Origin: Gluconobacter cerinus
GTDB taxonomy: Bacteria; Pseudomonadota; Alphaproteobacteria; Acetobacterales; Acetobacteraceae
DNA length: 64,000 nucleotides
Direction of reading: 5' to 3'
NCBI RefSeq assembly: GCF_002723935.1
Contig: NZ_BEWM01000003.1
Location: forward strand, 372,001-436,000
A program made the position numbers and the translations under genes. Below the pieces are notes generated by a model, which saw nothing but the letters and a program-made list of their open reading frames with translations, was not told the DNA's origin and did no database searches. Shown here in pieces: positions 16,558-25,461 of this stretch (its first letter is position 1; each line of letters starts with the position of its first letter).

Positions 16558-17166
16558 ATGTCACTTCCTGACATGCTCATCATTTCTCCCTCCGTCCTCT
16601 ATTTCGGTACGCCTGTGGCACTCGTTTGCACAGCAGACAGCCACGCTAACGCGAATATTTCGCCCGTTTCCTCACTCTGGGCTTTGGGACAGACCATTGT
16701 GCTAGGGCTGGGTACAACCGGATGCGCGCTCGCCAATCTTCGTGAAAGAGAAGAGTGTACAATCAATCTTCCATCGGCTGATCTGTGGACTAAAGTCGAA
16801 GCGATTGCTCGAACGACGGGAAGTTCGCCCGTTCCCCCGGAGAAGACTGCAATGGGGTATGTCCACCATCCGGACAAGTTCGCCCTGGGAGGCTTTACAC
16901 CCGTGCCTTCCGAGACGGTCAGGGCTCCACGCGTCGCCGAATGTCCTCTGCAACTGGAGTGCCGCCTTTCGGCGCTTCATGGTGATGAGTCCCGAGGATT
17001 TGTCCTCGTCGACCTGACGGTAAAGCGCGTTCATGCTCATCGCGATATCGTCGTCGGCGGGACGCATCATATCGACACAAGCCGCTGGCATCCCCTCTTC
17101 TTTATTTTTCGAGAATACTTCGGCGATGCGCGCCCCTTAGGTCGAAATTTTCGTGCAGGCCGCTGA
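16558..17166 (+). CDS. Flavin reductase-like / FMN-binding split-barrel protein
   Basis: A 202-residue member of the flavin reductase-like family. The N-terminal block YFGTPVALVCTADSHANANISPVSSLWALG is the flavin-binding motif (x-S-P-x-S in the loop that contacts the phosphate), followed by RECTINLPSADLW, and H-H-P-D-K-F with ECPLQLECRL in the second half. These proteins bind FMN and either reduce flavins or act as redox sensors or reductases. No partner oxygenase is adjacent. Stands alone on the plus strand. Confidence 0.8.
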   Translation: MSLPDMLIISPSVLYFGTPVALVCTADSHANANISPVSSLWALGQTIVLGLGTTGCALANLREREECTINLPSADLWTKVEAIARTTGSSPVPPEKTAMGYVHHPDKFALGGFTPVPSETVRAPRVAECPLQLECRLSALHGDESRGFVLVDLTVKRVHAHRDIVVGGTHHIDTSRWHPLFFIFREYFGDARPLGRNFRAGR

Positions 17167-17175
17167 AAGCGTTTC

Positions 17176-17562
17176 TCAGGAACACGCCCAGAGATCGGCC
17201 ACCCGTTGTGCTGCTTCAGGCCTGTCCGTAACCAGAACAAGCCGGTGGTCATGATCGCTATAAAGCGTTTCGATATTGACGCCTGCGTCAGCCATGCGCC
17301 CGGTCAGAATACCAAGCTGCCCCGGCACGGCCTGTTTGAGAGGCAGAAGAACAACCTCCCGGACACGCCCGACCGTTATTCCTGCGTTGCCCAGAGCCTT
17401 GCTGGCTGCTGCCCCGTCTTCAAACAGGAAGTGCGCCACGCCTCTGCCTTCGGTCACTCACGCACCTCCCCCTTCAACGCTGATCCCTGCCTGGCCGAGG
17501 GCAGTCCCCATCCGCCCCAAAGAACCAGGACAGTCTTCAAGAAGAATTTCCACATCAAACAT
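17176..17562 (-). pseudogene. ACT-domain protein interrupted by an in-frame TGA
   Basis: Reading from the ATG at 17562, MFDVEILLEDCPGSLGRMG begins a small two-ACT-domain protein. After GISVEGGGA a TGA occurs at 17458-17460, where relatives usually have a residue such as Trp or Val, and the same frame then continues without interruption to 17176, including the second ACT domain (LLPLKQAVPGQLGILTGRMADAGVNIETLY). A single TGG-to-TGA change would explain this. A GTG directly after the stop could restart translation of the second half. ACT domains bind amino acids and regulate enzymes. The start overlaps the preceding monooxygenase gene. Confidence 0.65.
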
Positions 17563-17920
17563 GATCATTCTCCACGGCTGCATGGACTACCCTGCTATCA
17601 GACGGTGCTTCCTCCCGGTCGCTCAGCCCATAATTCCGGACAACCTGCGCAACCTGCAAACGATAATCCGAAAATACGCCGCCCCGCCCTGCCGCCTGTG
17701 CCATGCGATGCGCTGACAGACTTCTCCAAGCTGCAACGGCGTTTTCGTCCTGGAAAAACGATAATGACAGCAGCTTGTCCGGGTCAGTCAGACTCTGGAA
17801 GCGCTCGACTGAAACAAACCCCTCGACGGTCTCAAGTTCGGCCTTCAGATGCGCAGCTAACGACGCATACTGCTTTTTTCCTTGCCGCGTGGGCCATGCT
17901 TCGAACAGAACAGCGATCAT
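17555..17920 (-). CDS. Antibiotic biosynthesis monooxygenase (ABM) domain protein
   Basis: A 121-residue protein with the ABM ferredoxin-like fold: IAVLFEAWPTRQGKKQYASLAAHL at the start, then VEGFVSVERFQSLTDPDKLLSLSFFQDENAVAAW. Family members oxidise small aromatic or quinone substrates without cofactor, or degrade haem; the substrate here cannot be told. It is divergent from an ArsR-type regulator 43 bases away and its end overlaps the ACT-domain gene, so the two formed an operon. Confidence 0.82.
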   Translation of the reverse strand: MIAVLFEAWPTRQGKKQYASLAAHLKAELETVEGFVSVERFQSLTDPDKLLSLSFFQDENAVAAWRSLSAHRMAQAAGRGGVFSDYRLQVAQVVRNYGLSDREEAPSDSRVVHAAVENDHV

Positions 17921-17963
17921 ACTGGGTCTTCCGGTTGTTTCGGGATGATCTTAGGAGCTTGCG

Positions 17964-18674
17964 ATGTTCGGATGTTTCGGTGCAGATCAAAGCATGAAAG
18001 ACGGTCCGGACATCGCGCGAATTGCGGCTCTGATTGGCGATCCTGCACGCAGTAACATTCTGACAGCCCTCATGTCTGGCAAAGCCCTGACCGCGACCGA
18101 ACTGGCCTCTGAAGCAGGCATTTCAGCGCCGACAGTCTCAGGTCACGTCCGGAAGTTGATGGATGGTGGTCTGATTGTTGGATGCAACCAGGGACGACAT
18201 CGTTATTTCCAGCTGGCCGGTTCCAATGTTGCGAACCTGCTGGAAGTCATCATGGGATTTGCAGCGTCTCAGGGGCATTTGAGAACGCGCCCCGGACCCA
18301 GAGATCCCGCCCTACGAGCCGCGCGCATCTGCTACAGGCATCTGGCAGGTAAAGCGGGCGTGCGGATGTACGAAAGCCTTCTGGCTCGGGCGTTTTTGGT
18401 TCTCGATGAAGACGCGTTAAGCCTCACCCCGCAGGGAGAGAGTTTTCTTCTTTCACTGGGAGTGGACCTGACAGCTTTATCGAAGAAGCAGCCCCCGCAT
18501 TGTCGGAACTGTCTGGACTGGAGTGAACGGCGGTATCACCTTGGAGGTCCATTAAGCAGAAGTCTTATGGACTTCATTTTTCAAGAGGGGTGGGCAACCC
18601 AGCTTCCCCATAGCCGAACGATCCAGTTTACTCAGACGGGACAGAAGGCATTCGAAAGGATGTTTCCCCTTTAA
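17964..18674 (+). CDS. ArsR-type winged-helix regulator with long C-terminal domain
   Basis: A 236-residue regulator; the ATG at 17994 (MKDGPDIARIAALIGDPAR) is an equally likely start. The DNA-binding domain is residues 18-90 with LTATELASEAGISAPTVSGHVRKLMDGGLI. The C-terminal part has a cysteine pair in PPHCRNCLDWSERRYHLGG, followed by a second region ending in TQTGQKAFERMF, the layout of YjdF/CmtR-like one-component ArsR proteins that respond to organic compounds. Divergent from the ABM gene and probably its regulator. Confidence 0.83.
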   Translation: MFGCFGADQSMKDGPDIARIAALIGDPARSNILTALMSGKALTATELASEAGISAPTVSGHVRKLMDGGLIVGCNQGRHRYFQLAGSNVANLLEVIMGFAASQGHLRTRPGPRDPALRAARICYRHLAGKAGVRMYESLLARAFLVLDEDALSLTPQGESFLLSLGVDLTALSKKQPPHCRNCLDWSERRYHLGGPLSRSLMDFIFQEGWATQLPHSRTIQFTQTGQKAFERMFPL

Positions 18675-18682
18675 AGCACGGT

Positions 18683-18698
18683 GAAAAACTAGTTTTTC
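18683..18698. terminator. Palindrome between convergent genes, possible bidirectional terminator
   Basis: GAAAAACTAGTTTTTC is a perfect 16-base palindrome located between the ends of two converging genes. The A/T arms could serve as a weak bidirectional terminator. GC content of the stem is low, so this is uncertain. Confidence 0.35.
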
Positions 18699-18727
18699 CC
18701 TCAACTGAGACATTCGGCCCCGTAATA

Positions 18728-19582
18728 TTACCCGTCTGTTGATCGGGTTAATTCCTCCCAGTCCATGATTTCTTTTTCGAGCTGAACGAGACGTTCACGA
18801 ACCAAACGCAGAGCATCGCTACCCAAGAGGAGTTGCGGTGGAGGCATGTCCGACGCAACGAGCTGAAGGACGGCGGCGGCGAGTTTCGTCGGATCACCCA
18901 ACTGCTTACCGTCCTTCTCGTGGCGAGCGGCCCGGATCGGATCGAACAGAGCATTATAGTCTGTAATTGAGCGCTCGGTCCTGACCATTGAACGCCCGGC
19001 CCAGTCCGTGCGGAATGATCCAGGGCATAGCGCGGTGACATGAACCCCAAAAGGCGCCATTTCCGCGCGCATGACCTCCGAAATGCCCTGCAAAGCGAAT
19101 TTGCTACCACAGTAAGACGCCAGGCCCGGCATCGTGATCAGACCACCCATCGACGTCACGTTCACAATGAACCCGCGACGGCGCTCGCGAAAACGCGGCA
19201 GGAAGGCCTTGGCAATCGCAACAGTTCCGAAGACATTGACGTCGAACTGGCGGCGCATTTCTTCGAGAGGAGATTCCTCCAGAACCCCTTCATGCCCATA
19301 ACCGGCATTGTTGATGAGTACGTCGACTGGACCATGGTCTTCTTCTGCCTGTGCGACGATGGCGGGGATACGGTCGAACTCGATGACGTTACACAGGACC
19401 GCTCGAACATCCGGCAGTCGCTCCAGTAAGGACACTCTTGCGGCTTGCGACCGGACCGTACCAATCACCCGATGACCGGCCTCAAGGGCAGCCTGGGCAA
19501 TGGCTAACCCAAATCCCGAGTTGGCACCCGTGATAAAGAAGGTTTTTTGTAGCATGGCTCTGCTCGACTGGATTTCGTTCAT
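18728..19582 (-). CDS. Short-chain dehydrogenase/reductase (SDR)
   Basis: A 284-residue classical SDR. The nucleotide-binding motif is TGANSGFG, then NNAGYGHEG, an active-site serine in VTSMGG, and the catalytic YCGSKFAL. PG-S-F-R-TDWAG follows. It starts at 19582 or at an internal ATG at 19555 (MLQKTFFITG). The subgroup (KR-like oxidoreductases with an R in the second strand, GTVRSQAAR) prefers NADP. It is divergent from an AraC-type regulator that is the likely controller. Confidence 0.9.
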   Translation of the reverse strand: MNEIQSSRAMLQKTFFITGANSGFGLAIAQAALEAGHRVIGTVRSQAARVSLLERLPDVRAVLCNVIEFDRIPAIVAQAEEDHGPVDVLINNAGYGHEGVLEESPLEEMRRQFDVNVFGTVAIAKAFLPRFRERRRGFIVNVTSMGGLITMPGLASYCGSKFALQGISEVMRAEMAPFGVHVTALCPGSFRTDWAGRSMVRTERSITDYNALFDPIRAARHEKDGKQLGDPTKLAAAVLQLVASDMPPPQLLLGSDALRLVRERLVQLEKEIMDWEELTRSTDG

Positions 19583-19592
19583 GCCTTGACCA

Positions 19593-19607
19593 ATAATAGC
19601 GTATTAT
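19593..19607. promoter_or_regulatory. Short palindrome in the SDR/AraC divergent promoter
   Basis: ATAATA-GCG-TATTAT, a perfect 6-base inverted repeat, lies between the divergent SDR and AraC-type genes, 11 bases before the SDR start. It could be a regulator site or two overlapping -10 elements. Confidence 0.4.
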
Positions 19608-19650
19608 CCAGCGTGCTCCTGCGGTTTCTCTAATATCCTTGCCCGATCCT

Positions 19651-20562
19651 ATGAATTATCAATCAGATACCTCTTCGCTCCTCGCACTGGCTGCGGAACT
19701 CGCACCGCGATCTGGCTACAACGCCACGTCTTTGCCGAGTGTCCGTATCCTGCGTTCCGAGACCATCCTTGAAGATGTGCCGGTTCTTTATCGGCCTGGG
19801 GCGGTTTTCGTCCTGCAGGGATTCAAGCAGGGTTTCCTCAATGGCGAGATCTACCGATATGATACCGAGCATTATCTTGCTGTTTCGGTCCCTGTGCCTT
19901 TCCGGATGGCTTCGCAGGCCAGCCCTGCTCAGCCTCTGCTCGCCATTTACTTCGATTTTGACCTGCATCTTGCTGCTGAAATAGCGACGACACTGAAGGG
20001 ACAAGGCGGTCATGACGAAAGAATGCAGGCACGAAGTCTGATTTCAAGTCGAATGGCACCCGCCATGACGGATGTACTCCAACGCCTGCTCCATGCTCTC
20101 CACCACCCACAGGAACTCGCTATTCTCGGCCCGGGGCTATTGCGTGAATTGCATTACCGCATCCTGGTCGGGCCACAGGGCGGATCGCTGATGGCAGCGT
20201 TGCGTCGTAATGACACAACAGACAGGATCGTGCAGAGCCTCGCGCTGATCCGCGAACGCTACAAGGAAGGCCTATCGGTTCCGGAACTCGCTGTAACAGC
20301 CGGCATGAGCGTTCCGTCATATCACGTCGGCTTTAAGTCCCTTACCGGAAACACCCCGATCCAATATCTCAAAGCGCTGCGGCTGCACGAAGCAAGGCTG
20401 ATGATCGCACGACGTCAGGGAACACTTGCAACGATCGCCTCAGAAGTCGGCTATGCCAGCCCTGCCCAGTTCAGCCGGGACTTCAAACGCCATTTTCATC
20501 GCACCCCAAGCGAGGAGGCCAAATGGATGCGAGAACATCTGGGAGAGCCGATACAGGCTTGA
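19651..20562 (+). CDS. AraC-family regulator with AraC_N cupin-like domain
   Basis: About 303 residues from the ATG at 19651 (a TTG at 19639 is the alternative). The N-terminal domain, to about residue 160, is the AraC_N type (VYRPGAVFVLQGFKQGFL, then a conserved YLAVSVPVPF), and the C-terminal DNA-binding domain has two helix-turn-helix motifs: LSVPELAVTAGMSVPSYHVGFK and TIASEVGYASPAQFSRDFKRHF. This architecture is common in regulators lying beside an SDR or aldo-keto reductase gene, as here. Confidence 0.87.
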   Translation: MNYQSDTSSLLALAAELAPRSGYNATSLPSVRILRSETILEDVPVLYRPGAVFVLQGFKQGFLNGEIYRYDTEHYLAVSVPVPFRMASQASPAQPLLAIYFDFDLHLAAEIATTLKGQGGHDERMQARSLISSRMAPAMTDVLQRLLHALHHPQELAILGPGLLRELHYRILVGPQGGSLMAALRRNDTTDRIVQSLALIRERYKEGLSVPELAVTAGMSVPSYHVGFKSLTGNTPIQYLKALRLHEARLMIARRQGTLATIASEVGYASPAQFSRDFKRHFHRTPSEEAKWMREHLGEPIQA

Positions 20563-20729
20563 CGCGCAAATCCCGCGTTGAGGTGGGCTGGTTATTTGCC
20601 AGCGCTTAGCAGACAGACGGTAACTCCTCCTTCGAGACACTGACCTTATTGATGCGCCAACCGAAAAGCGGACACTTCTCATCCCGAGTTGAATTAAACC
20701 GCACCCTGCGGGGAATTGTTCGACACTTC

Positions 20730-22115
20730 TTATGTGAGCATCATTTCTAGGGAACGAAAAACTCTTTCATCCTCGCATTGCGTGACATTGAACCGCATGA
20801 AGGAAGATGCAGACTGGCTCACACTGAAGACGTTGCCCGGAGCATGAATGATTTTATCAGCCATGCTTCTGAGCGCGATGTCCGTTGAATCCTGTCCATC
20901 CGGAAATCTGCACCACAAATAGAAGCCTGCTTTCGGGACTGTCCACGGCGATATCCCTAGCGTCTCCAGTTTGCGAATAACCGTCTTTCTGGATTTTTCT
21001 AGCCGCCGCTTGATCTCCAGCATGTGCTTTCGATAGCTGCCCCCTTCCAGCACATCCGCGATCACTTCTGTGATTACAGGACTGGGGCCACCAAAACTGG
21101 TCGCGACCTGCAGGTCAATCAAACCTTCAATCAGATCTTTCCGGGCCGCGATGTAACCACATCGTACCGACGCAGACAGGGTCTTTGAAAAACTTCCGAT
21201 CCGGATGACATGCTCCAACCCCTCCATGACCGCCAGGCGGGGTGATGGCGCAATCTCAAAATCTGCAAAGATATCGTCTTCAACAATCAGAACACCTGAT
21301 GCGGCTGCTGTACTCAGAAGACGAAAGGCTGTCTGCGGAGAGAGAGTGGCTCCGGTGGGATTGTGGAGAGCAGAGTTGGTGATGTAGAGGCGCGGCTTCT
21401 CCTGCAGAACGATCCGCTCGAAAGCTTCGGTATCCGGACCGGTCGCGGTGTATGGCACTCCGACGATCCGGATTTCATGCGCCTTGAGCAAAGCCTGGAA
21501 ATTGAAGTAACACGGGTCGTCCACCAGAACCGTATCACCCCGACGCACCAGCAGGCGACAGATCAGATCGACCGCCTGCGTGCCTGAACCCGTCAGCAGA
21601 ACCTGATCGGGGCTGATATCAAGCCCCTCTTCGGAAAACTGGGAGGTCAGGAGACGGCGCAGGCGCAGTGCGCCTGTGGTGCTGCCATAGTCCGACAGGA
21701 TGTTCCCTTTCCCTCGCGCCACGGTTCTGAATGCCTTGCGCAATGCTTCATTAGGCATCCAGTCCGTTGGAAGCCAGCCGCATCCTGGCTTCAGGACAGT
21801 TGGATCTGAGTCCAGAGACTGACGCGACACCCAGAACGGATCAACGGCCCGCGCTGCCGGGGTGTTGGCACCCACCAACGATAATGGCGGAAGCGCGCGT
21901 CCCTTGACATAAAACCCCGAGCCCTGACGTGATGCGATGACCCCCTCGGCTACCAGACGGTCGTAAGCCTGAACGATCGTAGACGGTGAAGCCTGCATGA
22001 TTTTGGCAAACTGCCGGATCGATGGCAGGCGATCGCCAGACACAAGAGCACGTGTCGCGATGCGCTGCCTGATCGCCTCCATGATGGCGGATGTGCGCGT
22101 CTGTTGATCTTCCAC
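20730..22115 (-). CDS. MocR/PdxR-type regulator (GntR HTH fused to aminotransferase fold)
   Basis: The product has an N-terminal GntR winged helix (IMEAIRQRIATRALVSGDRLPSIRQFAKIMQASPSTIVQAYDRL) followed by a fold-type I aminotransferase domain, with the PLP lysine in GSFSKTLSASVRCGY. The frame is open to a TTG at 22151, but a GTG at 22115 has an AGG six bases upstream and leaves a palindrome in promoter position, so I prefer it. MocR proteins use PLP or PLP-amino-acid adducts to control nearby transport and metabolic genes. Here an EamA exporter, an aminotransferase and a DapA-like lyase follow in the opposite direction. Confidence 0.9.
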   Translation of the reverse strand: MEDQQTRTSAIMEAIRQRIATRALVSGDRLPSIRQFAKIMQASPSTIVQAYDRLVAEGVIASRQGSGFYVKGRALPPLSLVGANTPAARAVDPFWVSRQSLDSDPTVLKPGCGWLPTDWMPNEALRKAFRTVARGKGNILSDYGSTTGALRLRRLLTSQFSEEGLDISPDQVLLTGSGTQAVDLICRLLVRRGDTVLVDDPCYFNFQALLKAHEIRIVGVPYTATGPDTEAFERIVLQEKPRLYITNSALHNPTGATLSPQTAFRLLSTAAASGVLIVEDDIFADFEIAPSPRLAVMEGLEHVIRIGSFSKTLSASVRCGYIAARKDLIEGLIDLQVATSFGGPSPVITEVIADVLEGGSYRKHMLEIKRRLEKSRKTVIRKLETLGISPWTVPKAGFYLWCRFPDGQDSTDIALRSMADKIIHAPGNVFSVSQSASSFMRFNVTQCEDERVFRSLEMMLT

Positions 22116-22151
22116 TACCGACCTCAGGAATTGTATGTGTCTTGTTACCAA

Positions 22152-22171
22152 TACAGTTTTTCATAACTGTA
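22152..22171. promoter_or_regulatory. Palindrome in the MocR/exporter divergent promoter
   Basis: TACAGTT-TTTCAT-AACTGTA is a perfect 7-base inverted repeat between the divergent genes, with a partly repeated ACTGTACTGAAGTGT next to it. It is a good candidate MocR binding site. Confidence 0.5.
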
Positions 22172-22253
22172 CTGAAGTGTAGCTCCCCCTGACAATTCCA
22201 TCCTCATAAATTCAAGCGCATTCAATTCATCACGATATCAAGGATTTTCGTTT

Positions 22254-23114
22254 GTGAAACGGACGACAGAAGGATGGGGTAGCGGGTTGCTAGGCGTTAT
22301 CATTTTCAGTGGCTCTCTGCCCGCGACACGTGTTGCGGTCGCTGATTTTTCGCCCATTTTCCTGACCAGCGCCCGCGCCGTCATAGCAGCCCTTCTGGGA
22401 AGCCTCTTTCTGTTGGCACTGCGTCAGCCCCGCCCGGTAAAGCAAGACACTGTTCCTCTTGTCTTCGTCGCTATCGGCTGTGTCGTCGGCTTCCCATTGC
22501 TAACGGCACTCGCACTCCAACACATTACGTCAGCCCACTCCCTTGTGTTCATCGGCCTGTTGCCGCTGGCCACGGCCATTTTTGGTGTGCTGCGGGGAGG
22601 TGAACACCCCAAACCTGCCTTCTGGCTGTTTTCCACGATCGGCGCGGCTGCTGTGGCGGGGTTTGCTCTCTACGGCAGTCAGGCGGGGAATGTCACAGGC
22701 GATCTGCTGATGGTTGCGGCCATTCTCGTCTGTGGTCTGGGTTACGCGGAAGGAGCCACCCTCTCCCGTCGTCTCGGGGGATGGCAGGTCATTTCATGGT
22801 CCCTGCTGCTGCCCCTGCCACTCATGGCGATTATCGCCCTCGCTTACCTGCCGACCAGTTGGGGAAACATCCATCTCTCCTCATGGATCGGTCTTGGCTA
22901 CGTTTCGGTCTTCAGCATGCTGATCGGTTTCATCTTCTGGTATCGCGGCCTGGCTCTGGGCGGCATCGCTGGCGTCGGGCAGCTGCAGTTGCTGCAACCC
23001 TTCTTTGGTCTGCTGCTTGCGGCACTTTTCCTGCATGAACCGGTTGCCTGGACCATGGTTGTCTCGACACTCATCGTCGTTCTGTGCGTGGCCGGTGCGA
23101 AACGTTTTTCATGA
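22254..23114 (+). CDS. EamA/DMT-family exporter
   Basis: A 286-residue membrane protein with ten hydrophobic segments in two EamA repeats (GSGLLGVIIFSGSLPATRVAVADFSPIFLTSARA at the start; LIGFIFWYRGLALGGIAGVGQLQLLQPFFGLLLAA in the second). The start is a GTG with AAGGA nine bases upstream. Drug/metabolite transporters of this kind export amino acids or their analogues; co-occurrence with a MocR regulator suggests the same here. First gene of the operon that continues with the aminotransferase. Confidence 0.88.
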   Translation: MKRTTEGWGSGLLGVIIFSGSLPATRVAVADFSPIFLTSARAVIAALLGSLFLLALRQPRPVKQDTVPLVFVAIGCVVGFPLLTALALQHITSAHSLVFIGLLPLATAIFGVLRGGEHPKPAFWLFSTIGAAAVAGFALYGSQAGNVTGDLLMVAAILVCGLGYAEGATLSRRLGGWQVISWSLLLPLPLMAIIALAYLPTSWGNIHLSSWIGLGYVSVFSMLIGFIFWYRGLALGGIAGVGQLQLLQPFFGLLLAALFLHEPVAWTMVVSTLIVVLCVAGAKRFS

Positions 23115-23156
23115 TCCACAAAGACTAACAATTCTGACTTCTCAACCGAGGCAATC

Positions 23157-24366
23157 ATGTCCGACGACTTCTACCGGCTGAAACTGCTACCACCCTATGT
23201 GATTGCTGAAACCAATGCGATGCGGGCCGCAGCACGCTCGGCCGGTGAAGATGTCATTGACCTCGGTATGGGCAATCCCGACCTGCCACCGCCCGAGCAC
23301 GTCATTGAAAAGCTCGTTGAGGTCGCACGTCGACCCGAGGCGCATGGGTATTCCCAGTCCAGAGGAATTCCAGGGCTGAGACGGGCACAGGCCAACTATT
23401 ACGGCCGCCGCTTTGGCGTGGAGGTTGATCCCGAAACAGAGGTGGTCGTCACGATGGGGTCGAAGGAGGGCCTCGCCAGCCTCGCCGCCGCCGTGATCGC
23501 CCCCGGCGATGTCGTGCTGGCCCCGGACCCGTCCTACCCCATTCATACGTTCGGGTTTGTCATGGCCGGGGCAGCCATCCGTGCCGTGCCGACGACGCCT
23601 GACGAGCATTATTTCGAGGCGCTGGAACAGGCGATGAAAGCACCCGGTCCCCGCCCAAAGCTGCTGGTCATGAACTATCCGTCCAATCCGACGGCAGAGA
23701 GCGTCGAACTGCCGTTTTATGAGCGGGCCGTGGCTTTTGCGAAGGAACATGGCCTGTGGATCGTCAGCGATCTGGCCTATTCCGAACTGTATTATGACGG
23801 AAAGCCGACCCCCTCGATCCTTCAGGTCAAAGGCGGCAAGGATGTTGCGGTCGAGTTCACGTCCCTGAGCAAGACCTACAGCATGGCCGGCTGGCGCATT
23901 GGCTTTGCCGTGGGTAACAGGACGCTGGTTTCAGCCATGAGCCGGGTCAAATCCTACCTGGACTATGGCGCGTTCACACCCATTCAGGCGGCGGCCTGTG
24001 CTGCGCTCAATGGTCCTCAGGACATCGTGGAGCGTAACCGGCGGCTCTACCATCGTCGGCGGGACGTGTTGGTCGAAAGCTTTGCCCGGGCCGGATGGGA
24101 CATTCCCCCTCCTAATGCTTCCATGTTTGCCTGGGCACCTTTGCCTCCGGCTCTTGCACATATGGGAAGTCCGGACTTTTCAAAAACAGCTTCTGACCCA
24201 CGCCAAGGTGGCGGTTGCTGCAGGTGTCGGATATGGCGCAAATGGTGAAGGCTATGTCCGGATTGCTCTGGTGGAAAACGAACAGCGCATCCGCCAGGCA
24301 GCCCGCAACATCAAACGCTATCTGAAATCGATGGGCGTCAATGTTCCATCCGGTAATGAGGTCTAA
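23157..24366 (+). pseudogene. Class I/II aminotransferase (AlaC-like), frameshifted near the end
   Basis: The frame from ATG 23157 encodes a fold-type I aminotransferase: IDLGMGNPDLPPPEHV, YSQSRGIPGLRRAQANYY, the ND-like MNYPSNPTAE, and the PLP lysine in SLSKTYSMAGWRIGF. It is closest in pattern to AlaC alanine transaminases. At the AAAAA run 24182-24186 the frame shifts: in frame the protein ends at 24248 with an unrelated tail, while the conserved C-terminus ([39 protein letters not shown]) continues one frame over and ends at 24366. One A fewer restores a full-length enzyme. This is either a real mutation or a homopolymer sequencing error. The stop at 24364 is one base from the next start. 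Confidence 0.85.
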
Positions 24367-24367
24367 C

Positions 24368-25261
24368 ATGTCGATCTTTCACGGCCTTTCGGCTTTCCCC
24401 ATTACGCCAGCCAACGAACATGGCGTGGTGGATACGGAGGGTGTCATGCGCTTAACGGCGCATCTGTCTGCCAACGGGGTGGATTCCATCGGCCTTTTGG
24501 GCAGTACCGGAACCTATGCCTATCTGAGCCGTACCGAGCGCTGCCGCGCCATCCGGGCAGCCTTCAAAACAGTCGCGGGTAAAACGCCGCTAATCGTAGG
24601 GATCGGCACGCTGCGCACCGACGATGCCCAGAACCTTGCACGCGATGCTGCGGCCGAAGGTGCCGACGGGCTGCTGATGGCTCCTGTGTCCTACACGCCC
24701 CTGACGCAGGAAGAAGCCTATCAGCATTACAAAGCGGTCGCCGAAGTTACGTCTCTGCCGCTCTGCATCTACAACAATCCCAGTACAACCCATTTCAGTT
24801 TCAGTCGTGATTTGCTTGAACGGCTGGCGGACTTACCCAACATCGCCGCCGTAAAAATGCCCGCTCCGGCAGAAGGCGCGGTTTTACAGGAACTGGCCGC
24901 ACTACGGTCCAGCCCGGTTGGAAAACTCGCTATAGGCTACAGTGGAGACTGGATTGCGGCCGAAGCCCTGCTCGCCGGAAGTGATGGCTGGTTCAGTGTG
25001 CTGGGCGGTTTCCTGCCAAAGCTAGCCAAGGCGATGGTGACAGCCGCACATGAGAGCGACGCCCGTGCCGTGAACCAGTATCAGCAGGTACTGGAGCCGA
25101 TGTGGGCACTTTTTCGGGAATTTGGAAGTCTGCGTGTTGCTTATGCTGCAATCAATCTTCTCGAACTGTCTTCCGCGCAGCCTCCGCGTCCAATTTTGCC
25201 TTTAACATCGCAAGACCGGAGGCGTGTAGAGGATGCCCTGAAAGCATGCACCGCACTTTAG
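24368..25261 (+). CDS. DapA/NAL-family lyase (dihydrodipicolinate synthase-like)
   Basis: About 297 residues from the ATG at 24368, which has GAGG six bases upstream. TIM-barrel class I aldolase: LSAFPITPANEHGVVDTEGVMRL, GLLGSTGTYAYLS with the threonine pair region, the tyrosine in LCIYNNPST, and the Schiff-base lysine in NIAAVKMPAPA. Members include DapA, N-acetylneuraminate lyase and keto-deoxy-sugar aldolases; the R or S residue that separates these is not diagnostic enough to decide. Last gene of the MocR-controlled operon with exporter and aminotransferase, so it probably acts on a 2-keto acid or an amino-acid derivative. Confidence 0.87.
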   Translation: MSIFHGLSAFPITPANEHGVVDTEGVMRLTAHLSANGVDSIGLLGSTGTYAYLSRTERCRAIRAAFKTVAGKTPLIVGIGTLRTDDAQNLARDAAAEGADGLLMAPVSYTPLTQEEAYQHYKAVAEVTSLPLCIYNNPSTTHFSFSRDLLERLADLPNIAAVKMPAPAEGAVLQELAALRSSPVGKLAIGYSGDWIAAEALLAGSDGWFSVLGGFLPKLAKAMVTAAHESDARAVNQYQQVLEPMWALFREFGSLRVAYAAINLLELSSAQPPRPILPLTSQDRRRVEDALKACTAL

Positions 25262-25461
25262 GATAAATAGCGATGTCTGCTTTGCGACTGGTACAGTCTA
25301 AGAGCAAAAATTCCGCTTTCCCTCCATAGCGACCGGAATGCTTGCATTGTTTATCCGTAGAAAAAGAGGTTCGAAGCAAATCCATCTGATGAAAGCTTCG
25401 ATTGCCGCGCACCTGGGATTAATTCTGACTTTGGATTTTAGAAATTAGCTCCAAGCCTGTA

